In this document: piece after piece, positions 1-5,521 of the stretch | Layout: each line of letters begins with the position of its first letter | Position numbering within the stretch: the stretch's first letter is position 1 | Assembly (NCBI GenBank): GCA_013694495.1 | Contig: JACDCH010000470.1 | Coordinates: 1 to 6,746, forward strand | DNA: 6,746 nucleotides | Reading direction: 5' to 3' | DNA from: Acidimicrobiia bacterium | GTDB taxonomy: Bacteria; Actinomycetota; Acidimicrobiia; Acidimicrobiales; JACDCH01 | Position numbers and translations under genes: made by a program | Notes under the pieces: model-generated | What the model was told of the DNA's origin: nothing | What the model saw: the letters and a program-made list of their open reading frames with translations, nothing else | The model's database searches: none

Positions 1-1
1 C

Positions 2-1054
2 CTCCGGGGCGCCCGCACGCAGGCCGTCGCAGCTGCGGTCGTGGTGCTGGCCGTCGTCGGCCTCGCGGCCGCGGCCCCCGACGGCGACCCCACCGGCGAG
101 ACCCGCCGGGTGGCCATCGTGCAGGGCGGCGGACCGCAGGGCACCAGGGCCGTCGACACCGACGTGCGCGAGGTGTTCGAGCGCCATCTCGACGCCAGCC
201 GCACCGTGGCGCCGGGGCTCGATCTCGTGGTGTGGCCGGAGGACGTCGTCGACGTCGCCGGACCGGTCGTCGACTTCGTGGAGGGCGAGGAGCTGGCCGC
301 CGAAGCCCGCCGCCTCGAGGCCGTGCTCGTGGCCGGGGTGATCGAGGACGTCGGCGCCACGTCGTTCCGCAACGCGGCGGTGGCCTTCGACGGCTCGGCG
401 GGGGGCGGCGGGGCGGTCGTGGGCAGGGTCGAGAAGGAGCGGCGGGTGCCCTACGGGGAGTTCGTGCCGTTCCGGTCGTTGATCGAGCCGCTGGCGCCCG
501 ACATCCTCCCGGCCCGGGACGCGCTCCAGGGCGACGGCGTCCCGGTGCTCGACACGCCGGCGGGCCGGTACGCGGTGGTGATCAGCTGGGAGGTGTTCTT
601 CCCCGACCGGGCCCGCCACGGCGTCAGCAACGACGCAGCCGTGCTCCTCAACCCCACCAACGGCGCGAGCTTCAGCGGCACCCAGGTGCAGACCCAGCAG
701 GTGGCGTCGAGCCGGCTGCGCGCCATCGAGACGGGCCGGTGGGTCCTGCAGGCGGCCCCGACCGGGTTCTCGGCGATCGTCGCCCCCGACGGCACCGTCG
801 TGCAGCGCAGCGGGGTCAGCGAGCGGCGCATCCTCACCGGCGAGGTCGAGCTGCGCCGGGGCCGCACCTGGTACGTGGCCGCGGGCGACTGGCCCACCCT
901 CGCCTTCGCGGCCGTCAGCCTCGGCGCCGGCTGGTGGTACGAGCTGGCCCGCCGGCGGACGAACGCCCAACAGACCCACACGACCGGGAGGATCGAGCCA
1001 TCGACATCGGCAGCGGATCCCACGCCATCGGTCCCGACGCCGGGACCCTCCTGA
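2..1054 (+). CDS. lnt: Apolipoprotein N-acyltransferase, C-terminal part (5' end outside window), catalytic Cys replaced by Ser
   Basis: Lnt transfers an acyl chain from a phospholipid to the N-terminal cysteine of a lipoprotein, at the outer face of the cytoplasmic membrane. The frame is open from base 2, so the N-terminal membrane segments lie off the left edge; only the last one before the soluble domain (about 20-75) is visible. The carbon-nitrogen hydrolase domain follows. Counting residues from the GTG at 41, it shows VAIVQGGGP (24-32), VVWPED with the family Glu at 67, EKERRVPYGEFVPF with Lys132 and Glu140, then VVISWEVFFP (179-188), LNPTNGASF, RAIETGRW and APTGFSAIVAPDG. A final hydrophobic segment lies at about 284-302. 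The family's active-site Cys should be at residue 182 (C-Y/W-E), but codon 584-586 is AGC, Ser, and the visible protein has no cysteine at all. Family membership is secure; N-acyltransferase activity is uncertain. The Pro/Thr/Ser-rich tail overlaps the next gene. Confidence 0.9.
   Translation, partial: LRGARTQAVAAAVVVLAVVGLAAAAPDGDPTGETRRVAIVQGGGPQGTRAVDTDVREVFERHLDASRTVAPGLDLVVWPEDVVDVAGPVVDFVEGEELAAEARRLEAVLVAGVIEDVGATSFRNAAVAFDGSAGGGGAVVGRVEKERRVPYGEFVPFRSLIEPLAPDILPARDALQGDGVPVLDTPAGRYAVVISWEVFFPDRARHGVSNDAAVLLNPTNGASFSGTQVQTQQVASSRLRAIETGRWVLQAAPTGFSAIVAPDGTVVQRSGVSERRILTGEVELRRGRTWYVAAGDWPTLAFAAVSLGAGWWYELARRRTNAQQTHTTGRIEPSTSAADPTPSVPTPGPS
986..991 (+). promoter_or_regulatory. Ribosome binding site pointing to an ATC start
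   Basis: GGGAGG lies inside the 3' end of lnt, and 8 nt separate it from ATC at 1000. No ATG, GTG or TTG in the YceI frame lies at a suitable distance. The nearest upstream in-frame candidate, GTG at 934, has no purine-rich sequence before it. The site therefore decides the start of the YceI-family gene. Confidence 0.55.
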
Positions 1055-1560
1055 TCCGGACCCACAAGGACGGCGTCGGCGCCCGCCTGGCCCACGACCT
1101 CCTGCTCACCGTGACCCGGTGGCACGGGACGCTCGTCGTCGACGCCGCCCGCCCCGAGCGGTCGCACGCCACGCTCACCGCCGACGCCGGCTCGGTGGAG
1201 GTGCTGGAGGGCACCGGCGGGCTCGTCGGCCTCACCGCCATGAACCGGAGGGACATCGGCAAGGCCATCGAGCGCAAGGTGCTGCGCACCGGCGACTTCC
1301 CCGAGATCACGTTCGTCACCACCGCGGTCGCCGGCGCGGCTCCCGCCTTCGCCGTCACCGGCACCCTGGCGCTGCTGGGGGCGACCGGTCCCCTCCCGGT
1401 GACGGTCGCGGTCGACGGCACCGAGGTCGTCGCCCGGGCGACGTTCTCGCACGAGGCGTTCGGGCTGAAGCCCTACGCCGCCCTGCTCGGCGCCATCCGC
1501 CTGCGCGACGACGTCTACCTCGAGCTCCGTCTGACCCTCCCGCCCGACGCTGGGAAGTGA
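1000..1560 (+). CDS. YceI-family lipid-binding-fold protein, probable ATC start
   Basis: The predicted protein has 186 residues, a usual length for a YceI-domain protein without signal peptide. It matches the family along its length: an opening GSHAIGPDAGTLLIRT (about 5-21), then ARLAHDLLLTVTRWHGTL (28-45), FPEITF (100-105), GTLALLGATGPLPVTV (121-136) and the C-terminal FGLKPYAALLGAIRLRDDV (154-172). YceI proteins form a lipocalin-like beta barrel that binds polyisoprenoid or other amphiphilic lipids; the ligand here is unknown. There is no signal peptide, so it is probably cytoplasmic. The start is chosen from the GGGAGG at 986-991 and because the family motif already begins a few residues after codon 1000. 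A later CTG at 1051 would cut into conserved sequence. The gene overlaps lnt by 55 nt in another frame and ends 8 nt before the next gene, which suggests coupled translation in one operon. The frame stays open far upstream within lnt, but that part reads as an Arg-rich shadow. Confidence 0.85.
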   Translation: MDIGSGSHAIGPDAGTLLIRTHKDGVGARLAHDLLLTVTRWHGTLVVDAARPERSHATLTADAGSVEVLEGTGGLVGLTAMNRRDIGKAIERKVLRTGDFPEITFVTTAVAGAAPAFAVTGTLALLGATGPLPVTVAVDGTEVVARATFSHEAFGLKPYAALLGAIRLRDDVYLELRLTLPPDAGK

Positions 1561-1568
1561 GGTCGTCC

Positions 1569-2582
1569 ATGCGCTTCGCCCCGTACCACCGCCTCGACGG
1601 CGCCCCGAACGTGATCGTCGACGGCGCCCCGACGGACGGCACCGTGCTCTCGATCTCCCACTGGCCGAACCTGCCCAGCCCGCCGGGCCTGGAGGACGAC
1701 ACCTCCGCGCTGATGGCCTTCCGCTACCTCCGCCGGCCCGACCTGCACGTCGACGCCGAGCTCGTTTCGAACAACCACTTCGACCAGGACGGCCTCGTGT
1801 CGACGTTCGCCCTCGTCGAGCCCGAGAAGGCGCTGGCCCGCGAGGAGGTGCTCGTGGACCTCGCCGCCGCCGGCGACTTCGCCACCTACCGGCACCGCCA
1901 GGCCGCGAGGGCGTCGATGGTGGTGTCGGCGTTCGCCTCGGGACGGGGCGGTGCGGCGGCGGACGGACCCCTCGCCGACGTCCCCGAGGACGACCCGGAG
2001 ATGGACGCGCTGCTCTACCGCGAGCTGCTCGGCCGGCTACCGGAGATCGTCGACCACGTCGAGCGCTACGAGGCGCTGTGGGCCGACGAGGACGCCACGC
2101 TCGAGGCCAGCGAACAGCTGCTGGCCCGCGGCGGGGCGATCGAGGAGGTTCCCGCCCTCGAGCTCGCCATCGTCACCGTCGACGCCACCGCCCCCGACGG
2201 CGGCGGCCACCGCTTCGGCGGCGACTGGGCGCCGGGCCTGCACCCGATGGCCGTGCACAACGCCACCGACCGGGTCAACGTCGCCACCATCCGGGGCCGG
2301 CGCTACGACGTCGAGCTCCGCTACGAGGGGTGGGTCCAGTACCGCTCGCGGACCGTGCGGCCCCGGCGCGACCTCGGCCTCCTCGCCGCCCGGCTGCAGG
2401 ACGAGGAGGCGAGCGGCGGGACGTGGTTGGCGTCGCCGGTGTCGGCCATCGTGCCCCGGCTGCGGCTGGACGGCGCCGACGCCAGCTCGATCGCGCCCGA
2501 CCGCTTCCGCGCGCTCCTCGAGCAGCACCTCGCCGGCGCACCGCCGGCGTGGGACCCGTTCACACCTCCAGCAGGAGCGTGA
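1569..2582 (+). CDS. DUF6687-like protein of unknown function with NHFDQDG motif
   Basis: This 337-residue soluble protein begins at ATG 1569, preceded by the purine-rich GGAAGTGAGG that spans the YceI stop codon. I recognise it, with moderate certainty, as the DUF6687 type found in actinobacteria and some other phyla; no function is established. Visible features are an N-terminal VIVDGAPTDGTVLSISHWP (15-33), the motif SNNHFDQDGLVS (67-78), an acidic helical middle (about 140-195), and a C-terminal half with AIVTVD (200-205), HPMAVHNATDR (225-235) and RRYDVELRYEGWV (244-256). The His-X-Asp-X-Asp-Gly pattern (H70, D72, D74) resembles the metal-binding motif of DHH phosphoesterases, so a metal-dependent hydrolase is possible; that is inference, and no second DHH-type block is obvious. 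No signal peptide or membrane segment is seen. It probably shares a transcript with the YceI gene 8 nt upstream. Its 3' end overlaps that of dtd on the opposite strand. Confidence 0.8.
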   Translation: MRFAPYHRLDGAPNVIVDGAPTDGTVLSISHWPNLPSPPGLEDDTSALMAFRYLRRPDLHVDAELVSNNHFDQDGLVSTFALVEPEKALAREEVLVDLAAAGDFATYRHRQAARASMVVSAFASGRGGAAADGPLADVPEDDPEMDALLYRELLGRLPEIVDHVERYEALWADEDATLEASEQLLARGGAIEEVPALELAIVTVDATAPDGGGHRFGGDWAPGLHPMAVHNATDRVNVATIRGRRYDVELRYEGWVQYRSRTVRPRRDLGLLAARLQDEEASGGTWLASPVSAIVPRLRLDGADASSIAPDRFRALLEQHLAGAPPAWDPFTPPAGA

Positions 2583-3000
2583 CCGGGCCGTCGTTCACCA
2601 GCTCCACCGCCATCTCGGCCCGGAAGCGGCCGGTGGCCACGTCGACGACGCCGAGGGCGCGAAGGCCCTCCACCACGGCCGTGACCAGCGGCTCGGCCAC
2701 CTCCGGCTTCGCCGCCGCGATCCACGACGGCCGTCGGCCGTGGGCCGTGTCGCCGTAGAGCGTGAACTGGCTGACGACCAGGACGCCGGCGCCGACCTCG
2801 AGGGCGGAGCGGTTCATGACACCCTGCTCGTCGTCGAACACCCGCAGGTGGGCGATCTTGGCGGCCAGCTTCGCCGCCGCGTCCCGGCCGTCGTCGTGGG
2901 TGACGCCGACCAGTGCCAGGAGACCCGGACCGATGGCGCCGACGGCCTCGTCGCCCACCGTCACCGCCGCCCTCGTCACCCGCTGCACCAGCGCCCGCAC
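2560..3000 (-). CDS. dtd: D-aminoacyl-tRNA deacylase
   Basis: Dtd is a cytoplasmic proofreading enzyme that hydrolyses D-amino acids (and glycine mischarged on tRNA-Ala) from tRNA. The 146-residue product has the family's normal length. It opens with MRALVQRVTRAAVTVGDEAVG, as Dtd proteins do, and carries SQFTLYGDTAHGRRPSW (77-93) with the conserved SQFTLY block, and NDGPVT (136-141) with the Gly-cisPro motif that excludes L-aminoacyl substrates. Both active-site blocks are intact. I chose GTG at 3000 because an AAGG sequence lies 7 nt before it and because Dtd homologues begin at this point. GTG at 3006 leaves almost no spacer to the AAGG, and the longer open frame to 3111 adds a non-conserved Arg/Gly-rich extension. 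The gene converges on the DUF6687-like gene, with 23 nt of shared coding sequence, and diverges from the glycosyltransferase gene. It looks like a single-gene transcript. Confidence 0.95.
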   Translation of the reverse strand: MRALVQRVTRAAVTVGDEAVGAIGPGLLALVGVTHDDGRDAAAKLAAKIAHLRVFDDEQGVMNRSALEVGAGVLVVSQFTLYGDTAHGRRPSWIAAAKPEVAEPLVTAVVEGLRALGVVDVATGRFRAEMAVELVNDGPVTLLLEV

Positions 3001-3146
3001 CGGCACACCTTGCCCCACCCGGCGGCCCCGCGTTGGCGCCCGGGCCCGGTCCCGATAGGTTCCGCCGGCCGGCACCGAGGACGTTCCCGGTGACCGACGA
3101 TCGACACACATGCCCTGCCCATGCGGATCAGCGCGGCCCGGCCGCT

Positions 3147-3160
3147 TGACCCGGCGGTCA
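3147..3160. promoter_or_regulatory. Small dyad TGACC-N4-GGTCA upstream of the glycosyltransferase gene
   Basis: Two 5-nt inverted arms separated by CGGC lie 26 nt before the ATG at 3186, in the 185-nt divergent spacer between dtd and the glycosyltransferase gene. The left arm begins inside TTGACC (3146-3151), which resembles a -35 element, but no matching -10 hexamer is seen at about 17 nt. It could be an operator or chance. The rest of the spacer shows no clear signal. Confidence 0.2.
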
Positions 3161-3185
3161 GGTCCCGTGGGAGGCTGTGACTTGT

Positions 3186-4445
3186 ATGCGTTCTGACGAC
3201 CACCCGCTTCGGATCGCGTACCTCGCCTATCGGGGCAAGCCCCACGTCGGTGGCCAGGGCGTGTACACCCGCCACCTCACGAAGGCGCTGGCCGACCTCG
3301 GCCACCACGTCGAGGTGCTGGGCGGCAACCCCTACCCGGTGCTCGACGAGCGGGTGCCGCTGGTCGAGCTGCCCAGCCTCGACATCTACAACGACCACTT
3401 CCCGATGCGGATGCCGGGCATCTGGGAGCTCAAGAACTGGACGGACTACGTCGAGGTCACGAGCTTCTCGGCCGGGCAGTTCCCCGAGCCGCTGGCCTTC
3501 TCGCTGCGGGCGTGGGACCACCTGCGCAAGCGCAAGGGCGACTTCGACCTGGTGCACGACAACCAGTGCCTGGGCTACGGCCTGCTCGGCATCCAGCGCG
3601 ACTTCCCCCTGCTGGCCACGATCCACCACCCGATCACCGTCGACCGCCGGCTCGAGCTCGAGCACGCGACGTCGCGGTACAAGCGGCTGACGCTGCGGCG
3701 CTGGTACTCGTTCACGAACATGCAGACCCGCGTGGCCAAGCGCATGGAGCGGGTGGTCACGGTGTCGGAGAACAGCCAGCACGACATCCATCGCGACCAC
3801 GGCGTGCCCTACGAGCGCATGCACGTCGTACCGGTGGGCGTCGACCCCGACCTGTTCAAGCCCCAGCCCGGCATCGAGCGGATCCCGGGTCGCCTCATCA
3901 CCACGGCGTCGGCCGACGTCACCATGAAGGGCCTGACGTACCTGCTCGAGGCGCTGGCCAAGCTGCGCACCGAGCGCGACGTGAGCCTCATCGTGATCGG
4001 GCGCGAGAAGGAGGGCGGCAAGTCGGCCGAGACCCTCGACCGCCTCGGCCTCCGCGACTGCGTGCAGTTCGTCACCGGCGTGACCGACCAGCGCATCTAC
4101 GAGCTGTACAGCGAGGCCGAGCTCGCCGTCGTCCCGTCGCTCTACGAGGGCTTCTCGCTGCCCGCCATCGAGGCCATGTCGTGCGGGATCCCGCTCGTCG
4201 CCACCACCGGCGGTGCGCTGCCCGAGGTCGTCGGCCCCGACAACGAGGCCGCCCTCACGGTGCCGCCCGGCGACGTCGAGGCGCTCACGGCCAAGATCCG
4301 ACTGGCTCTCGACGATCCGGCGCTGCGGGCCCGAATCGGCGCGGCCGGCCGCCGGCGGGTGATCGACAACTGGTCGTGGAAGCACACCGCGACCGGCACC
4401 GTCGAGCAGTACCGGGCCCTCCTCGACTCACACCGTCGCGGTTGA
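3186..4445 (+). CDS. GT4-family glycosyltransferase (GT-B fold)
   Basis: The 419-residue protein is a retaining glycosyltransferase that moves a sugar from a nucleotide-sugar donor; the acceptor is unknown. Its N-terminal Rossmann domain starts RIAYLAYRGKPHVGGQGVYT (9-28), with the glycine-rich acceptor-side loop GGQGVYTRHL, and contains DLVHDNQCLGYGLL (121-134) and TIHHPITVDRRLELE (145-159). The donor domain has VVPVGVDPDLFKP (214-226), a stretch near 238-253 where GT4 enzymes show their donor-side loop (here ASADVTMKGLTYLLEAL), and the E-X7-E motif EGFSLPAIE (321-329) followed by ATTGGALPEVVG. No signal peptide or membrane helix is present; the basic segment around 164-188 could touch a membrane. 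ATG 3186 is preferred because GGGAGG (3169-3174) lies 11 nt before it, while GTG 3177 is only 2 nt away. It is first in a run with a methyltransferase and a toroid protein, which suggests synthesis of a modified glycan or glycolipid. Confidence 0.92.
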   Translation: MRSDDHPLRIAYLAYRGKPHVGGQGVYTRHLTKALADLGHHVEVLGGNPYPVLDERVPLVELPSLDIYNDHFPMRMPGIWELKNWTDYVEVTSFSAGQFPEPLAFSLRAWDHLRKRKGDFDLVHDNQCLGYGLLGIQRDFPLLATIHHPITVDRRLELEHATSRYKRLTLRRWYSFTNMQTRVAKRMERVVTVSENSQHDIHRDHGVPYERMHVVPVGVDPDLFKPQPGIERIPGRLITTASADVTMKGLTYLLEALAKLRTERDVSLIVIGREKEGGKSAETLDRLGLRDCVQFVTGVTDQRIYELYSEAELAVVPSLYEGFSLPAIEAMSCGIPLVATTGGALPEVVGPDNEAALTVPPGDVEALTAKIRLALDDPALRARIGAAGRRRVIDNWSWKHTATGTVEQYRALLDSHRRG

Positions 4446-4649
4446 GATGTCGAGCTCACTCGCTCGCTGGCGCTCGCTCCGTTCCCTCGAGTTGAACGGA
4501 CCTCGCAGCGCTCGGCCTGTTTCGATCCTCGGCCGACTTCGTCGCCCTGCGGCCGATCTCCGGGGGCTCCGCCCCCAGACCCCCAGCGCCTTCGGCGGCG
4601 ACCACCAGTCCGGCCACGGTCACCCGACGGCGACGGAACGTGCGCGAAG
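4446..4649. repeat. Non-coding spacer with repeat-like, hairpin-rich sequence
   Basis: This 204-nt stretch lies between the glycosyltransferase and methyltransferase genes, which are otherwise likely one module. It contains CGCTCGCT twice (4461-4468 and 4471-4478), CTCGGCC/CGGCCGA-type words repeated around 4511-4556, a strong GGGGGC/GCCCCC hairpin (4562-4576) and a smaller CGCC-TTC-GGCG hairpin (4587-4597). No protein-like sequence is seen in any frame; a short open frame at 4447-4656 translates to low-complexity Arg/Pro-rich text. The make-up resembles dispersed intergenic repeats of GC-rich actinobacteria, but only one copy is in the window, so its repeat nature is inference. Confidence 0.45.
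4562..4576 (+). terminator. GGGGGC-TCC-GCCCCC hairpin, possible terminator
   Basis: A perfect 6-bp all-GC stem closes a 3-nt loop, 117 nt after the glycosyltransferase stop. A second small hairpin (4587-4597) follows. No T-run follows, so a classical intrinsic terminator is not shown. GC-rich actinobacteria can use such stems without a U-tail. It may equally be part of an intergenic repeat. Confidence 0.35.
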
Positions 4650-5387
4650 GTGCTGACGGTCCGCTACGACCGGCTCCGGGTGCAGCCCGGCGACCGGGTG
4701 CTCGACCTGGGCTGCGGCTTCGGCCGCCACGCCTTCGAGTCGATGCGGCGCGGCGGCAACGTCGTCGCCTGCGACTTCTCGCTGGGCGAGCTCAAGGATG
4801 TCGCCGGCATGTTCAAGGCCATCGCGGCCGAGGAGGACGCCACGCTGCCCGCCGGTGCCGGCGGGTCGGCGACGAACGGCGACGCCACCCGCCTCCCCTT
4901 CGCCGACGGGTCCTTCGACCGCATCATCGCCAGCGAGGTGCTCGAGCACATCCCCGACGACGGCGCCGCCTTCGCCGAGCTCGCCCGGGTGCTGAAGCCG
5001 GGCGGCACGCTGGCTGTCACGGTGCCGGCCTGGCTGTCGGAGCGGGTGTGCTGGGCGCTCACCGACGAGTACCACGCCCCCTTCGTCGAGGGCGGCCATG
5101 TGCGCATCTACACCGAGCCCGGCATCCGGGCGAAGCTCCGAGCGGCCGGCCTGCAGCCGGGCGGCGCCCACCACGCCCACTCGCTGCACGCGCCGTACTG
5201 GTGGCTCAAGTGCGCGGTCGGCGTGAAGAACGACGACCACCCGCTGGTCCGCGCCTACCACGAGGTGCTGCTGTGGGACATCGCCGGCCGGCGGCCCCAC
5301 TCGCGCCTCACCAAGCTGTTCGACCGACTCGCCAACCCCCTTATCGGGAAGTCGCTCGTCGTCTACGCCACAAAGGGGACGGGCTAG
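4650..5387 (+). CDS. Class I SAM-dependent methyltransferase (Methyltransf_11 type)
   Basis: The 245-residue protein has the Rossmann-type methyltransferase core. Motif I is RVLDLGCGFGRH (16-27), the acidic residue after strand 2 is D42 in VVACDFS, NGDATRLPFADGSFD (76-90) is the motif II region, EVLEHIPDD (96-104) carries the acidic/His post-II block, and LARVLKPGGTLAVTVPAW (111-128) is motif III. The C-terminal part (YHAPFVEGGHVRIYTEPGIR, WWLKCAVGVKNDDHP) forms a cap that likely sets substrate specificity. The substrate is not deducible; a sugar or lipid-linked glycan is inferred from its neighbours. GTG 4650 is the first usable start in the frame and gives the expected start for the family. 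Its ribosome site is weak: AAGG directly abuts the codon and GGAA lies 11 nt upstream. After the TAG stop the same frame stays open for 45 more codons, to a TGA overlapping the next gene's ATG. Confidence 0.92.
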   Translation: MLTVRYDRLRVQPGDRVLDLGCGFGRHAFESMRRGGNVVACDFSLGELKDVAGMFKAIAAEEDATLPAGAGGSATNGDATRLPFADGSFDRIIASEVLEHIPDDGAAFAELARVLKPGGTLAVTVPAWLSERVCWALTDEYHAPFVEGGHVRIYTEPGIRAKLRAAGLQPGGAHHAHSLHAPYWWLKCAVGVKNDDHPLVRAYHEVLLWDIAGRRPHSRLTKLFDRLANPLIGKSLVVYATKGTG

Positions 5388-5416
5388 GTGTCGCCCTGCC
5401 GGCTCCCGATGTTCCT

Positions 5417-5439
5417 TTCGACCGGCTGCGCCGGCCGAA
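5417..5439. other. Imperfect hairpin in the methyltransferase/toroid gene gap
   Basis: TTCG-A-CCGGC, loop TGC, GCCGG-C-CGAA forms a stem of nine base pairs with one A/C mismatch, about 30 nt after the methyltransferase stop. No T-run follows. It may act as an mRNA processing or weak termination signal, or be a remnant of an intergenic repeat. Confidence 0.35.
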
Positions 5440-5489
5440 TCAAGACGCTGTATCCATTGGTCGCCTCGCCTGTCGGCTCGGCTCCAAGC

Positions 5490-5519
5490 AAACCCAAACC
5501 CGAGCCCGAGCCCGAGGCC
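5490..5519. repeat. Tandem hexamer tract just before the toroid gene
   Basis: Five consecutive hexamers read AAACCC, AAACCC, GAGCCC, GAGCCC, GAGGCC, ending 2 nt before ATG 5522. The last one supplies the GAGG that probably serves as ribosome binding site, with a short 4-nt spacer. In the methyltransferase frame the tract reads KPKPEPEPEA and ends in a TGA that overlaps the ATG (ATGA). Confidence 0.7.
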
Positions 5520-5521
5520 GC

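Noticed and set aside
232..999. N-terminal extension of the YceI frame back to ATG 232
   Set aside because: The translation is almost all Arg, Gly, Pro and Ala and lies inside the well-supported lnt frame.
3040..3110. ECF-sigma-like GGAAC word (minus strand) upstream of dtd
   Set aside because: No convincing -10 partner at the right distance; GGAAC occurs by chance in such DNA.
3001..3111. Longer Dtd start up to 3111
   Set aside because: The added residues are not Dtd-like, and AAGG is 7 nt before GTG 3000, where homologues start.
3177..3185. GTG 3177 as glycosyltransferase start
   Set aside because: Only 2 nt separate it from GGGAGG, too close for initiation; ATG 3186 fits better.
2976..4385. 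Long minus-strand open frame opposite the glycosyltransferase gene
   Set aside because: It reads as Arg/Gly/His/Val-rich text with no family likeness, while the + strand has clear GT4 motifs. Long antisense frames are expected in such GC-rich genes.
4447..4656. 69-codon + strand open frame in the spacer
   Set aside because: It crosses the hairpins and repeats, has low-complexity Arg/Pro/Ser translation and no ribosome site.
5388..5430. Lipobox-like FLSTGC in the small frame after the methyltransferase
   Set aside because: The residues before Cys do not fit the L-[AS]-[GA]-C pattern, and there is no hydrophobic signal segment.
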